From the NCBI GenBank assembly GCA_029245145.1, contig JAQWPY010000011.1, forward strand, positions 1 through 33,599: a DNA stretch of 33,599 bases, in the 5' to 3' direction. The first letter of the stretch is position 1, and each line of letters starts with the position of its first letter. Shown one piece after another: positions 1 to 9,297 of the stretch. The notes below the pieces were generated by a model that worked only from the letters and a program-made list of their open reading frames with translations, was not told the DNA's origin and made no database searches. The position numbers and the translations under genes were made by a program. This DNA comes from Pirellulales bacterium. Its GTDB lineage: Bacteria > Planctomycetota > Planctomycetia > Pirellulales > UBA7805.

Positions 1-2472
1 GTTTCGCGATTGCTCAAACAAGAATGTCTGAGTCGAAATCAGGCGGGCCTGCCTTTGAGCGAAGAAACGTGTCGGGCGAGATTTCCACAAATTGATCTCG
101 CCGCCGCCGATTTGCTCCCCTATTTGAAACTTAGCATCTCCGACGAACCGAGTTCCCCGGGAGCAACGCTTGCGCTCGACGATCTTGGCGATGAAACCAT
201 TACACTTCCCCTGCACTTTGACGATTACGAACTGCTTGAAGAAATCGGTCGCGGCAGTATGGGAATCGTGTACCGGGCGAAACAAATTAGCCGCCCTCGC
301 ATTGTTGCCGTGAAAATTTTGCGTTCAAAATTGATCGATGCCTCTTCGACAGCCCCGATTTATCGTTTTCAGCAAGAGATCAAAACCGCTACGAAACTGC
401 GACACGAGAATATCGTCTGTGTTTTTGATGTCGGTGAAAGCAGGGGACATCACTTTTTCACCATGCAATATGTACGCGGCCAAAGTTTGGCGCAAATGAC
501 AGTGGGGCGGCCCGTCGACAATCGCACAGCGGCCGAATATCTCGAACAAATAGCGCACGCAATTCACTATGCCCACCGCGGCGGCATTTTGCATCGCGAC
601 CTGAAACCTGCAAACATTATTATCGATGGCGACACGAACCGCCCCTTAGTCGCCGACTTTGGTTTGGCAAAAATTTCAGAGGGCGACCGCAGCATCACTG
701 CAGTAGGAGAAACGCTCGGTACACCAGCGTTTATGTCGCCCGAACAGGCGGTTAATGCCTCGCACGCAACCGCGCAAAGTGATATTTATAGCCTCGGGGC
801 CACACTTTATACCATTTTGGGCGGGAAACCTCCTTTTTGTGCAGCACGCTCCTCCGAAACGTTACGACAGGTCGTCGAGGAGTACCCTACCCCGCTTCGT
901 CGACTCAACCCCGATGTCGACAAGGACCTAGAAACGATATGCATGAAATGCCTTCTCAAGGCACCCGGTTCTCGATACACGACCGCTGGTGAACTCGCTG
1001 ATGACTTGGGACGTTATCTCAGGGGAGATCGCATTTCAGTTGGTAGGTGGGGGGAATATGTCGAATTCGTTCATCGCGCAAGACGCAATAAATCTGCAGT
1101 TATTCCGATATGTCTTTTTGTATTTTTGCTGATGGTCGGTTCCTTCACTCTCGGATATCGATTGCTTGTTGCATCGACTCCAGATCGGCAGGTATCGAAT
1201 CGGATGAACCGCGCCGAGCAGGTGGTGGGCGAGGCGATAAACGAGCTCATTGATGATTATTCCATCAACGCATCGCAAAAATCATCCTCGGAGCAAGCAT
1301 TGCTTCAGAGTTTTTACGAATATTATGTGGCGCTACTGAACGACTCTGATGACGTGGGCTCAAATGTGCAGTTCGAGGCTAATGTCTTGTTACAAATGGG
1401 GCGAATCCAGGCGAGCCGGGGACAATTCAGCGACGCAAAAGATCTACTGCAAACGGTAATCCGACGTTTAAGTGACGCTGGCCTCACCATCAAAAAAGAA
1501 GACGGCCAAATATTGGAAGCGACTTCACTGCACACTGCGGATATTTTGGCACACGTCTGGTTTCTTCTCGGAATTCTCGATGAGCAACTCGGAAATGTGG
1601 ATCTCGCGATGCTCGATTTCCAACAGTCTTTGAAAAACATAAAATATCTCGCGGACAATTCTCAAAATGGGATCGACTATCGATTACTTGTTGCGCGATG
1701 TAATGGAAGATTAGGTGCCATGGCCCTACTCCATCGACGATGGGCCACAGCAAAAGAATGCCTCGAGAAGGCAACAAAGGAATACCAGACACTTCTGGAA
1801 AAAGACCCCGACAATGTTTCCGCTTATTCGGGACTCGCAAATTGTTATTTTCTGCGCGGGAAATGGGAACGAATGCGGGGTAATCAACAAGCTTACCGTG
1901 AGTATCTTGAGGCATCGGTTCGAGAATTGCGGCACTTCGTCGATAAGCCGCAACGTGTGCATTCTTCCAAGGTAGTGCGTCCCCTGATTACCGGGTGCCG
2001 CGATCTAGGTGATCTTTACGCTCAGCAGAAAGACTATGGCACCGCAATCAAATGGTATGAGAAAGCATTTGATATGAGCCGAAAATCTTTTCGTGCAAAA
2101 CCTCCCAAAGATTTTCATGCGATCCAGGCCTCCGTGTTGACCCGCTGGGCCGAAGTACTAAGAGCGTCTGGTCACACCCAAGCCGCCTTTAAAAAATGCG
2201 AATTGGCATTCAAGACCTGGGAAGCAATCAACGAACAAGAACCCACCGTCCCCGAGTACCTTCTGCATCAAGCGGTCGCCATGGGACAATGCGCCCAGAT
2301 TCAACGAACACTCGGCGTGGATGACAACACCCTTCAAAAGCTCCAGCGGGCAAAAACAATGCTCTCACAACTTGTGCGCGAGCACCCGGGAGAGGCTCAA
2401 TTTTCGACCGCTCTGGAAAATATCTTGCATCTCCAGCAACAGCTGAAAGACGAAGAGGAACCCAATCCCTGA
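1..2472 (+). CDS. Serine/threonine protein kinase with C-terminal TM segment and TPR-like repeats (5' end probably outside the window)
   Basis: Kinase motifs: glycine loop 'IGRGSMGIVYRA', 'VAVKIL', catalytic loop 'ILHRDLKPANIII', 'ADFGLAK', 'GTPAFMSPEQ'. Hydrophobic TM 'SAVIPICLFVFLLMVGSFTLGY', then helical TPR-like repeats. The frame is open to the first base, so the listed TTG at 10 is not necessarily the start. Confidence 0.93.
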   Translation, partial: VSRLLKQECLSRNQAGLPLSEETCRARFPQIDLAAADLLPYLKLSISDEPSSPGATLALDDLGDETITLPLHFDDYELLEEIGRGSMGIVYRAKQISRPRIVAVKILRSKLIDASSTAPIYRFQQEIKTATKLRHENIVCVFDVGESRGHHFFTMQYVRGQSLAQMTVGRPVDNRTAAEYLEQIAHAIHYAHRGGILHRDLKPANIIIDGDTNRPLVADFGLAKISEGDRSITAVGETLGTPAFMSPEQAVNASHATAQSDIYSLGATLYTILGGKPPFCAARSSETLRQVVEEYPTPLRRLNPDVDKDLETICMKCLLKAPGSRYTTAGELADDLGRYLRGDRISVGRWGEYVEFVHRARRNKSAVIPICLFVFLLMVGSFTLGYRLLVASTPDRQVSNRMNRAEQVVGEAINELIDDYSINASQKSSSEQALLQSFYEYYVALLNDSDDVGSNVQFEANVLLQMGRIQASRGQFSDAKDLLQTVIRRLSDAGLTIKKEDGQILEATSLHTADILAHVWFLLGILDEQLGNVDLAMLDFQQSLKNIKYLADNSQNGIDYRLLVARCNGRLGAMALLHRRWATAKECLEKATKEYQTLLEKDPDNVSAYSGLANCYFLRGKWERMRGNQQAYREYLEASVRELRHFVDKPQRVHSSKVVRPLITGCRDLGDLYAQQKDYGTAIKWYEKAFDMSRKSFRAKPPKDFHAIQASVLTRWAEVLRASGHTQAAFKKCELAFKTWEAINEQEPTVPEYLLHQAVAMGQCAQIQRTLGVDDNTLQKLQRAKTMLSQLVREHPGEAQFSTALENILHLQQQLKDEEEPNP

Positions 2473-2643
2473 TCGGCGAGGACGACGACTGGGCGGTCCA
2501 CAAAGATGCCTAGATTATCCATCCTTCCTGCATCGCCGAATCGATAAACATTCCTCAAGCCTGAAACTTTCGCTGCCGAAGAAAGACTCGTATCTCCGCG
2601 CAGCCACTATGGCGGCGTCGCTTCGGGAACCGAGGTGTTTTCA

Positions 2644-3507
2644 ATGCAGGCAGGCGCTGAACAGAAGACCAAAGGCCGAACGCATCCACTCGGTGTCATG
2701 CGCTGGTTTGCCGACAGCGGCGCGGTGGTGATCGACTGGGTAACCGCTGTTGGCGGCGTATCTTTTTTCACGATACAGACCATTTCGTGGCTGATTAGCC
2801 GCCTGCCTCGCAAGGAAACCTTGCTGCCGAATTTCTATCAAGTGGGAGTTCGAAGCCTTCCGGTGGTTGCACTCACGGGCACCTTTATCGGCATGGTACT
2901 CGCCGTCCAAAGTTATGCACAATTCGCACACATTGGATTGCAAACCAGACTCGGAGGGGTGATCAACATGTCCTTGGTCACAGAATTGGGTCCCGTGCTC
3001 GCAGGGACCATGCTCGCGGGTCGCGTTGGAAGCGCAATGGCAGCGGAACTGGGAACCATGCGCGTCACCGAACAGATTGATGCACTCACGAGCATGGGAG
3101 CCAACCCGATCCATTATTTGGTTGTCCCCCGACTTCTCGCCTGCCTTTGCTTGATTCCTGCCTTGACGGTGGTAGCAAACTTCATGGGAGTCATCGGCGG
3201 AGCATTTTATAGTATTTTCATTCTTGATATTGATGCATTTTACTACTGGCATAATTCGCGATCGATCGTTGGTTTGTACGATTTATTTAGCGGAATATTC
3301 AAAAGCCTTTTCTTTGGATTTGCGATTGCAATTCTCGGATGCTATCGCGGATTCCATTGTGATCCGGGAGCCGAGGGTGTGGGGCGTGCCGCAACGGCCG
3401 CATTCGTACATGCTTTCGTCGCGATTATCGTTCTGGACCTCTTTCTCGGCATCTTTTTGATTGGTCTGCATAAACTGATTTGGCCCGCAGGCAGCCATAT
3501 TTTTTAG
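2644..3507 (+). CDS. mlaE: MlaE-family ABC transporter permease (lipid asymmetry / MCE system)
   Basis: 'VGVRSLPVVALTGTFIGMVLAVQSYAQF', 'ELGPVLAGTMLAGRVGSAMAAELGTMRVTEQIDAL', 'PRLLACLCLIPALTVVANFMGVIGG' are typical of MlaE. Followed by MlaF- and MlaD-like genes. ATG at 2644 preferred over GTG at 2635. Confidence 0.93.
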   Translation: MQAGAEQKTKGRTHPLGVMRWFADSGAVVIDWVTAVGGVSFFTIQTISWLISRLPRKETLLPNFYQVGVRSLPVVALTGTFIGMVLAVQSYAQFAHIGLQTRLGGVINMSLVTELGPVLAGTMLAGRVGSAMAAELGTMRVTEQIDALTSMGANPIHYLVVPRLLACLCLIPALTVVANFMGVIGGAFYSIFILDIDAFYYWHNSRSIVGLYDLFSGIFKSLFFGFAIAILGCYRGFHCDPGAEGVGRAATAAFVHAFVAIIVLDLFLGIFLIGLHKLIWPAGSHIF

Positions 3508-3534
3508 GAAACCACTCGCTTGTAATTTGACTTA

Positions 3535-4353
3535 ATGAATAATGACGCTACATCCGATGACCGTTCGTTTATCGAATTGCGCAATCTGTGCGTTAGTTTT
3601 GGCTCGCAAACGGTACTTCGCGATATCAATCTTCAGGTCGCCAAGGGAGAAACCATTGCCATCATTGGAGAGAGCGGTTGTGGAAAGACAGTGCTGATGA
3701 AAACGATCATCCGCCTGATTCTTCCCTCCACTGGTGAAGTTTTTTTTGATGGACAAAACCTCGCCAAAACAAACGAAAAGGAATTAACACTGCAGCGGAT
3801 GCGATTCGGTTTCGTTTTTCAGGCAGCGGCACTCTTTGACAGTATGACAATCTTTCAGAATGTCGCATTTCCGCTGACTCAGCACCGACTTCAAGACAAA
3901 TCAGAAATTAAAGACCTTGTCTTAAAACGCATTTCACAGGTTGGACTTCCAGAGTCTGTCCTGGACAAGAAGCCGGCAGAATTATCCGGTGGCATGCGCA
4001 AAAGAGTAGGGCTTGCCAGGGCACTGGCAATGGAACCGGAGGTGATTTTGTACGATGAACCAACAACCGGATTAGACCCGATTATGAGCGACGTGATCAA
4101 TGAATTAATCTTGAGAACACGCGCTCAACAACCGGTAACGAGTATTGTTGTTACGCACGACATGCGAACTGCACGCAAGGTTGCTGATCGTGTGGTAATG
4201 CTCTATCCCTTCAGTCGCCTGAAGGGCAAAGAAAACCAAATTATCTTTGATGGGCCGCCACGTGCGATCGACAATGCAAAAGACCATCGAGTAACAGAAT
4301 TCGTGAACGGCGAAGCTAGTTCTCGCCTGGAAGAAATGGCAATCGCTGACTAG
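3535..4353 (+). CDS. mlaF: MlaF-family ABC transporter ATP-binding protein
   Basis: Walker A 'GESGCGKT', signature 'LSGGMRKRVGLARAL', Walker B 'VILYDEPTTGLDP', H-loop 'VVTHD'. Confidence 0.95.
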   Translation: MNNDATSDDRSFIELRNLCVSFGSQTVLRDINLQVAKGETIAIIGESGCGKTVLMKTIIRLILPSTGEVFFDGQNLAKTNEKELTLQRMRFGFVFQAAALFDSMTIFQNVAFPLTQHRLQDKSEIKDLVLKRISQVGLPESVLDKKPAELSGGMRKRVGLARALAMEPEVILYDEPTTGLDPIMSDVINELILRTRAQQPVTSIVVTHDMRTARKVADRVVMLYPFSRLKGKENQIIFDGPPRAIDNAKDHRVTEFVNGEASSRLEEMAIAD

Positions 4354-4422
4354 CATGACATGCCAAACATTGAAGCCACATAGCCCACATACGGGTTAAC
4401 TACATTTTTTTGAGGCTCTATC

Positions 4423-5610
4423 ATGGATGAACGCGTCGCACAAGCACGAGTCGGCATTGTTGTCATTTCAGCCCTCATTTTGACAGCAATTCTCATTGTG
4501 CTCTTTGGTGATTTCCCTTCTATGTTCCACACGGGAAAAACCATTCGCGTCCGTTTCGCGAATGCTCCCGGTGTCAGCAAGGGAACACCGGTCCGCAAAA
4601 GTGGAATCCTCGTCGGTCGCGTGAGCAAAGTCGAGTTCATCAAAGACTCTCCCGATGTACTCGTAACGTTAAGTCTGAATGCCGGTACCCAGATTTATGA
4701 GGATGAAGAATGCTCTATCAACAATAGCTCTCTTCTTGGGAATTCTTTTGTCGAGTTTGTTCCCGGGCCAAAGACGTCCTCTAAACTCATTCCCGATAAT
4801 GCCGAAATCAAGGGCTTCTCAAACCGAAGTCCGCTGGAAATGCTCGGCGGCCTGGAGAACGATCTTCGCAACACCCTTAATTCAGTAAGCACCGCGAGTA
4901 ATCAGTTCGGCAAATTAGGACAGCAACTTAACAAGTTAGTTACGGATCACGATGAGAAACAATTTCACCGCATTGTCAACAAAGCAGAGCAAACACTCGA
5001 TGGCGTACACCTCACTATGACAAAATTGAATCGCATTCTTGGTGATGAGGCAATGCAAGAGCAACTGAAAGATGGATTACACAACATCCCAGCCGTCGTA
5101 CAACAAACGAGAGACACGCTTACCGAAATTCAAATTGCGGTTAAGCATGCGGATGTCAATCTTCAAAATCTTGAGGGTTTCACTGGCCCACTCGGCGAAC
5201 ATGGTGCGACGATTGTCGGAAGGCTAGATTCGAGCTTGGCAAAATTTGATTCGATTATGGATGAATTTGATCATTTTACGGAACGGCTGAACAGTCAGGA
5301 TGGAACTATCGGCCAACTGATGAACAATCCTGATCTGTACAACAACCTCAATCGTGCAGCAGGCAACATCGAGCGACTGACCACGCAGTTCGAACCGATT
5401 ATGGGTGATATCAGAATATTCTCGGATAAGATTGCCCGCGATCCGGCGCAATTAGGATTGGCAGGTGCAATCCACCATCGCCGGGACCAAGGAAAGTATC
5501 CTAATTTTGAAATCTCCGAAGAGCCGCCGCTCACGTGGCGCGACGATTTAAGGCCCCCAGCAAACTGGCGCACAGCGCCCCTGGAGCCTACCCCGATCTA
5601 TCGGCCGTAA
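4423..5610 (+). CDS. mlaD: MlaD-like MCE domain protein (substrate-binding component)
   Basis: N-terminal TM 'VGIVVISALILTAILIVLFG', then MCE-like 'KTIRVRFANAPGVSKGTPVRKSGILVGRVSKVEF', then a long helical C-terminus. Directly downstream of mlaE/mlaF-like genes. Confidence 0.9.
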   Translation: MDERVAQARVGIVVISALILTAILIVLFGDFPSMFHTGKTIRVRFANAPGVSKGTPVRKSGILVGRVSKVEFIKDSPDVLVTLSLNAGTQIYEDEECSINNSSLLGNSFVEFVPGPKTSSKLIPDNAEIKGFSNRSPLEMLGGLENDLRNTLNSVSTASNQFGKLGQQLNKLVTDHDEKQFHRIVNKAEQTLDGVHLTMTKLNRILGDEAMQEQLKDGLHNIPAVVQQTRDTLTEIQIAVKHADVNLQNLEGFTGPLGEHGATIVGRLDSSLAKFDSIMDEFDHFTERLNSQDGTIGQLMNNPDLYNNLNRAAGNIERLTTQFEPIMGDIRIFSDKIARDPAQLGLAGAIHHRRDQGKYPNFEISEEPPLTWRDDLRPPANWRTAPLEPTPIYRP

Positions 5611-5640
5611 AGTTGTGCCGATTCGTACCAGAGAGATTTT

Positions 5641-6153
5641 TCAAAGTGGAAAGCGACTGCCCGGTACCGGTTGCGGAGTGGGTATCTCCGGCGTAGCCGG
5701 AGACGGAAGCGGTTCCACCGACGGAGCGGCTGTCGCCGGAATGTCGGATTGTCTCCGGAGTTCCTCTGCTCGTTGGAGCAACTGATCGGTGGGCACTATC
5801 TGCGCGGGCTCCAGATCGTAGTTAAACAACCGGTTATCGTGAATTTTCCCCGGCGCGAAATGCTCGCTCACAAAATCGATGCCGGGCCACTGATACCACG
5901 GAGCTGGCACAGGCTGTAAAACAGTGAGCGTTTCGTAGCCTGCCTTGGCCAATTGAATTTTTCTCGTTCCATAATAGGTGAATCCTGTGGATACGGGCGT
6001 CCTACCGATTTCAACATCGTCTACCTTCACCACGGCACCTGGTGGATTGGAGGCAATCGTCAACCGTCGCTGCACACATCCGCTGAGGATCATACAGACC
6101 GTGAGACAACAAGCGATCCTGCAAAGTGGTCGTCTATCCACAGAAATCGTCAC
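5641..6153 (-). CDS. PEGA-domain putative lipoprotein
   Basis: Lipobox-like 'CLTVCMILSGC'. PEGA-like 'RRLTIASNPPGAVVKVDDVEIGRTPVSTGFTYYGTRKIQLAKAGYETLT'. Pro-rich C-terminus. The ORF extends to 6240; the GTG at 6153 (VTISVDRRPL...) gives a better signal peptide. Confidence 0.8.
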   Translation of the reverse strand: MTISVDRRPLCRIACCLTVCMILSGCVQRRLTIASNPPGAVVKVDDVEIGRTPVSTGFTYYGTRKIQLAKAGYETLTVLQPVPAPWYQWPGIDFVSEHFAPGKIHDNRLFNYDLEPAQIVPTDQLLQRAEELRRQSDIPATAAPSVEPLPSPATPEIPTPQPVPGSRFPL

Positions 6154-6506
6154 GGGATGCAATCCGTCAATAAAGTGCTGGGAGTACTCCGCTACCCGGC
6201 GAGCGGGCAAGACCGCCCGATGGTTCCTCGCAAACAACAAACAAAAGGGGCCGGAGTATAGATTTCTGACTCGCCGTACGCCATATCGATCTGACGCTCT
6301 CGCAACGTTGGTAAATGACTAGTACCTGATTCGCGTTACCGCTAGAATAGAGGGCCAGGATGCTTGCTAGCACCCTCCACCCTCTCCAGTAGACGCCCGC
6401 TCGGTATTTCCCTCCGCAAAAAAGAGACAGATGCTCGGTGCCGGAGAAAAGAAAGGCTTTGCCTGTTTGTCACTCGGGTAGCTGAGACGAATGTATCGGA
6501 TTTGGA

Positions 6507-7817
6507 ATGTCAGAACCTTCGACTCCTTTTGAAAAAGCGGTCCGGTATGCCTCCGTTTCGGATGTGGGCATGCGTCGAAAGAACAACCAGGACTCCAAAA
6601 ATCTCCTTGTCTCCAGCGATGAGGAATTTTGGAAGAAACGAGGCCACCTGTTTGTCGTCGCTGATGGTATGGGAGCGCACGCGGCAGGAGAATTGGCTAG
6701 CAAATTAGCCACCGACAGCATACCGCATGTTTATTCCAAAGATCTTGAAAAAGATCCGATCACGGCCCTACACCATGCGGTCATCACGGCAAACACAACC
6801 ATCTATCAACGTGGGCAGGCGGAATCTGAATTCACGGGCATGGGCACCACCTGCAGCACGCTACTGCTGCTTCCGGAAGGGGCCGTCATTGCCCACGTCG
6901 GAGACAGCCGCATCTATCGCCTGAGAAAGGGCCAATTTGAGCAACTCACCTTCGACCACAGCCTCGTTTGGGAAATGGAGGCTGCTGGTAAATTGTCGGG
7001 GAGCGATACCGACCTACACTTTCCGAAAAATATAATTACGAGATCACTCGGCCCATCTCCCAAAGTGCAAATCGACATTGAGGGTCCATTTCCAATATCT
7101 CCTGGCGACATTTTTCTGCTCTGTAGCGATGGACTGAGTGGACAAGTGAGTGATCTTGAAATGGGTGCCATTCTCAGTTCTCTCCCCCCTGCAGAAGCAG
7201 CGCAGCTGTTAGTCGATTTGGCTAACTTGCGAGGAGGCCCAGACAACATCACGGTCGTGATTGCTCAAGTCGATCATCCTCCGGTCGCTCAAACTGACAA
7301 TGGGTCCGTCGAAGAATCGCCTCCAAAATCGAGACTGAATATAATTGTACTTCTCGCTTTTTTATTAATCGCAGCGGTTTGCTTTGCCTTGGAACGCATG
7401 CAACTGCTTGAAAATCTATATCTGGCCGCCATCGCCGGAATCGGAGCGGTCGTCACCGCAATCGTAACCCTATTACAACACTTCGAAAAATCGGCGACGG
7501 AAACGGTCCCGGCGACTGCACCCCAACCGCTTGGCCGAGGTCCTTATCGCACCTACGCCTGCAATCCCACTCAGGAGACGGTAGACAATTTTTCCGGAAT
7601 TTCAGCTGAGCTTCGTAAAAGTGTCGAACAGATAGGCACGGAAGTCGACTGGCCGAAGTTTGATGAGTATGTCGGGGATGCTAATCTTTCTGCGCAGAAA
7701 GGCGAATTTACCGATTCGACCTACCACCACTGCCAGGGCATTTCTTTCCTTGTCGCCGCACTCAAATCGAATAAAGAATCTCTACTGGCAAGCGATTCAC
7801 ATATAGATCTCATCTGA
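6507..7817 (+). CDS. PP2C-family (PPM) protein serine/threonine phosphatase with C-terminal membrane segments and extra domain
   Basis: 'SDVGMRRKNNQDSKNLL', 'LFVVADGMGAHAAGELAS', 'GMGTTCSTLLLL', 'VIAHVGDSRIYRLR', 'LLCSDGLSGQVSD', 'RGGPDNITVVIAQVD'. Two hydrophobic segments around residues 275-330. Confidence 0.93.
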   Translation: MSEPSTPFEKAVRYASVSDVGMRRKNNQDSKNLLVSSDEEFWKKRGHLFVVADGMGAHAAGELASKLATDSIPHVYSKDLEKDPITALHHAVITANTTIYQRGQAESEFTGMGTTCSTLLLLPEGAVIAHVGDSRIYRLRKGQFEQLTFDHSLVWEMEAAGKLSGSDTDLHFPKNIITRSLGPSPKVQIDIEGPFPISPGDIFLLCSDGLSGQVSDLEMGAILSSLPPAEAAQLLVDLANLRGGPDNITVVIAQVDHPPVAQTDNGSVEESPPKSRLNIIVLLAFLLIAAVCFALERMQLLENLYLAAIAGIGAVVTAIVTLLQHFEKSATETVPATAPQPLGRGPYRTYACNPTQETVDNFSGISAELRKSVEQIGTEVDWPKFDEYVGDANLSAQKGEFTDSTYHHCQGISFLVAALKSNKESLLASDSHIDLI

Positions 7818-7928
7818 GTCGCTTTGGAAGAAGCTAAAAAGGGGCACAGATTCATCTTGACCATCTTTTAAAAGACTCGGAGAATTCAATCTGCTGACCC
7901 GACTTGTGAACGTGTTGTTTGGGAATTG

Positions 7929-9110
7929 ATGTACATATTTACTCGCTATGTGCTTTGGCAATTGATCTCGATCTTTCTTATTGCAATCAGTGCAATTACG
8001 ATCGTCATGTTGCTTTTTGTCATCATCCGCGAGCTTCATCTGCAGGGCTTGCAGTTTTCTCAGATTTACGAACTGATTCCTTATATTCTGCCCGATGCGC
8101 TTCGCTTTGCGATACCCGCAACATCGCTCTTTGCAGCGTGCCTCATCTTTGGACGTCTCTCCGCTGGAAACGAAATCATCGCATTGAAGTCGCTCGGCAT
8201 TTCTCCCTGGAGAATTCTCTGGCCCAGTTTTGCTGCCGTCGTCTTATTGAGCTTCACGACCGTCTGGCTGAATGATCTGGCTGTGTCCTGGGGCCGCAGG
8301 GGCGTGCAACGTATCGTCCTCGAATCGATTGAGGAAGTCGCTTATAGCCGATTGCGAAATCATGGGTCGCATACCACAAATCAGTTTTCGATCAATGTAA
8401 AATCGGTGGAAGGAAAAAGACTCATTGAGCCGACGCTCACCTTCAAGTCATCCGGTAAATCACCCACGGTGGTTATTCGCGCGGCATGGGCAGAATTACA
8501 ATCTGATGTTGAAAATGACTCCCTGACGATTCTCATGAACAACGGAAGTGCCGTGGGCGGAGGCATTGAGGGAGCCTTTCCCGATACGATTAAAAGAGTC
8601 ATTCCCCTCAATAGGGCCGCGAGGAAAAGTCAGTCGTCAAGCAGCCCATCCCAGATGGCACTGCATGAGATTCCAGACGAAATCACCAAACAGGAAACGC
8701 GCATCGAGGCTTTCGAACAGGAGCTTGCTGCGACGTCCGCTTTTCAAATGGCTTTGGGTAATTTCCAAGAGGTAAAAAGGGCGAATGAGTCGCTGGATAC
8801 CGCTATTGCGGGAGAAGAATCCAAACTGTTCCGTTTACATACCGAACCCCATCGGCGGTGGGCAGCGGGATTTAGTTGTTTGTTTTTTGTCGCCGTGGGT
8901 GCTCCACTCGCAATCCGTCGACGGAATGGTGAATTCTGGACAACCTTTTTTCTTTGCTTCGTACCGATCTTAATTGTGTACTACCCCATCCTCATGGTGA
9001 GCATCGAACAGGCAAAAAATGGTGATCTGCCACCCTACAGCGTATGGCTGGGCAACATCGCACTCCTTTTGTGGAGTATCTTTCTGATTCGCAGGGTCAT
9101 TCGACATTAG
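7929..9110 (+). CDS. LptF/LptG-family (YjgP/YjgQ) permease
   Basis: 'YVLWQLISIFLIAISAITIVMLLF', 'LIPYILPDALRFAIPATSLFAACLIFGRLSAGNEIIALKSLGISPWRILWP' is a typical YjgP/YjgQ N-terminus; C-terminal TMs 'FFVAVGAPLAIRRRNGEFWTTFFLCFVPILIVYYPILM'. Confidence 0.88.
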   Translation: MYIFTRYVLWQLISIFLIAISAITIVMLLFVIIRELHLQGLQFSQIYELIPYILPDALRFAIPATSLFAACLIFGRLSAGNEIIALKSLGISPWRILWPSFAAVVLLSFTTVWLNDLAVSWGRRGVQRIVLESIEEVAYSRLRNHGSHTTNQFSINVKSVEGKRLIEPTLTFKSSGKSPTVVIRAAWAELQSDVENDSLTILMNNGSAVGGGIEGAFPDTIKRVIPLNRAARKSQSSSSPSQMALHEIPDEITKQETRIEAFEQELAATSAFQMALGNFQEVKRANESLDTAIAGEESKLFRLHTEPHRRWAAGFSCLFFVAVGAPLAIRRRNGEFWTTFFLCFVPILIVYYPILMVSIEQAKNGDLPPYSVWLGNIALLLWSIFLIRRVIRH

Positions 9111-9297
9111 AGAAATATTGGCGGTGCTGATGTGTGACTGAATTCAGTGCTAGCATCAAGAGTGTGATTGGAAGCTTGCGGTTGTTCACGCCCACTGCGA
9201 TTGTTAGACTCGGGCCTTCTGTTTCCTGGGGACTCGCTCCATACCCATGAGTTGAGTCCTGGTTTAAGTACCATTGTGTGCGACAAGGAGGTCGCCG

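Noticed and set aside
2641-3252. 203-aa minus-strand ORF
   Set aside because: Antisense to mlaE; shadow ORF.
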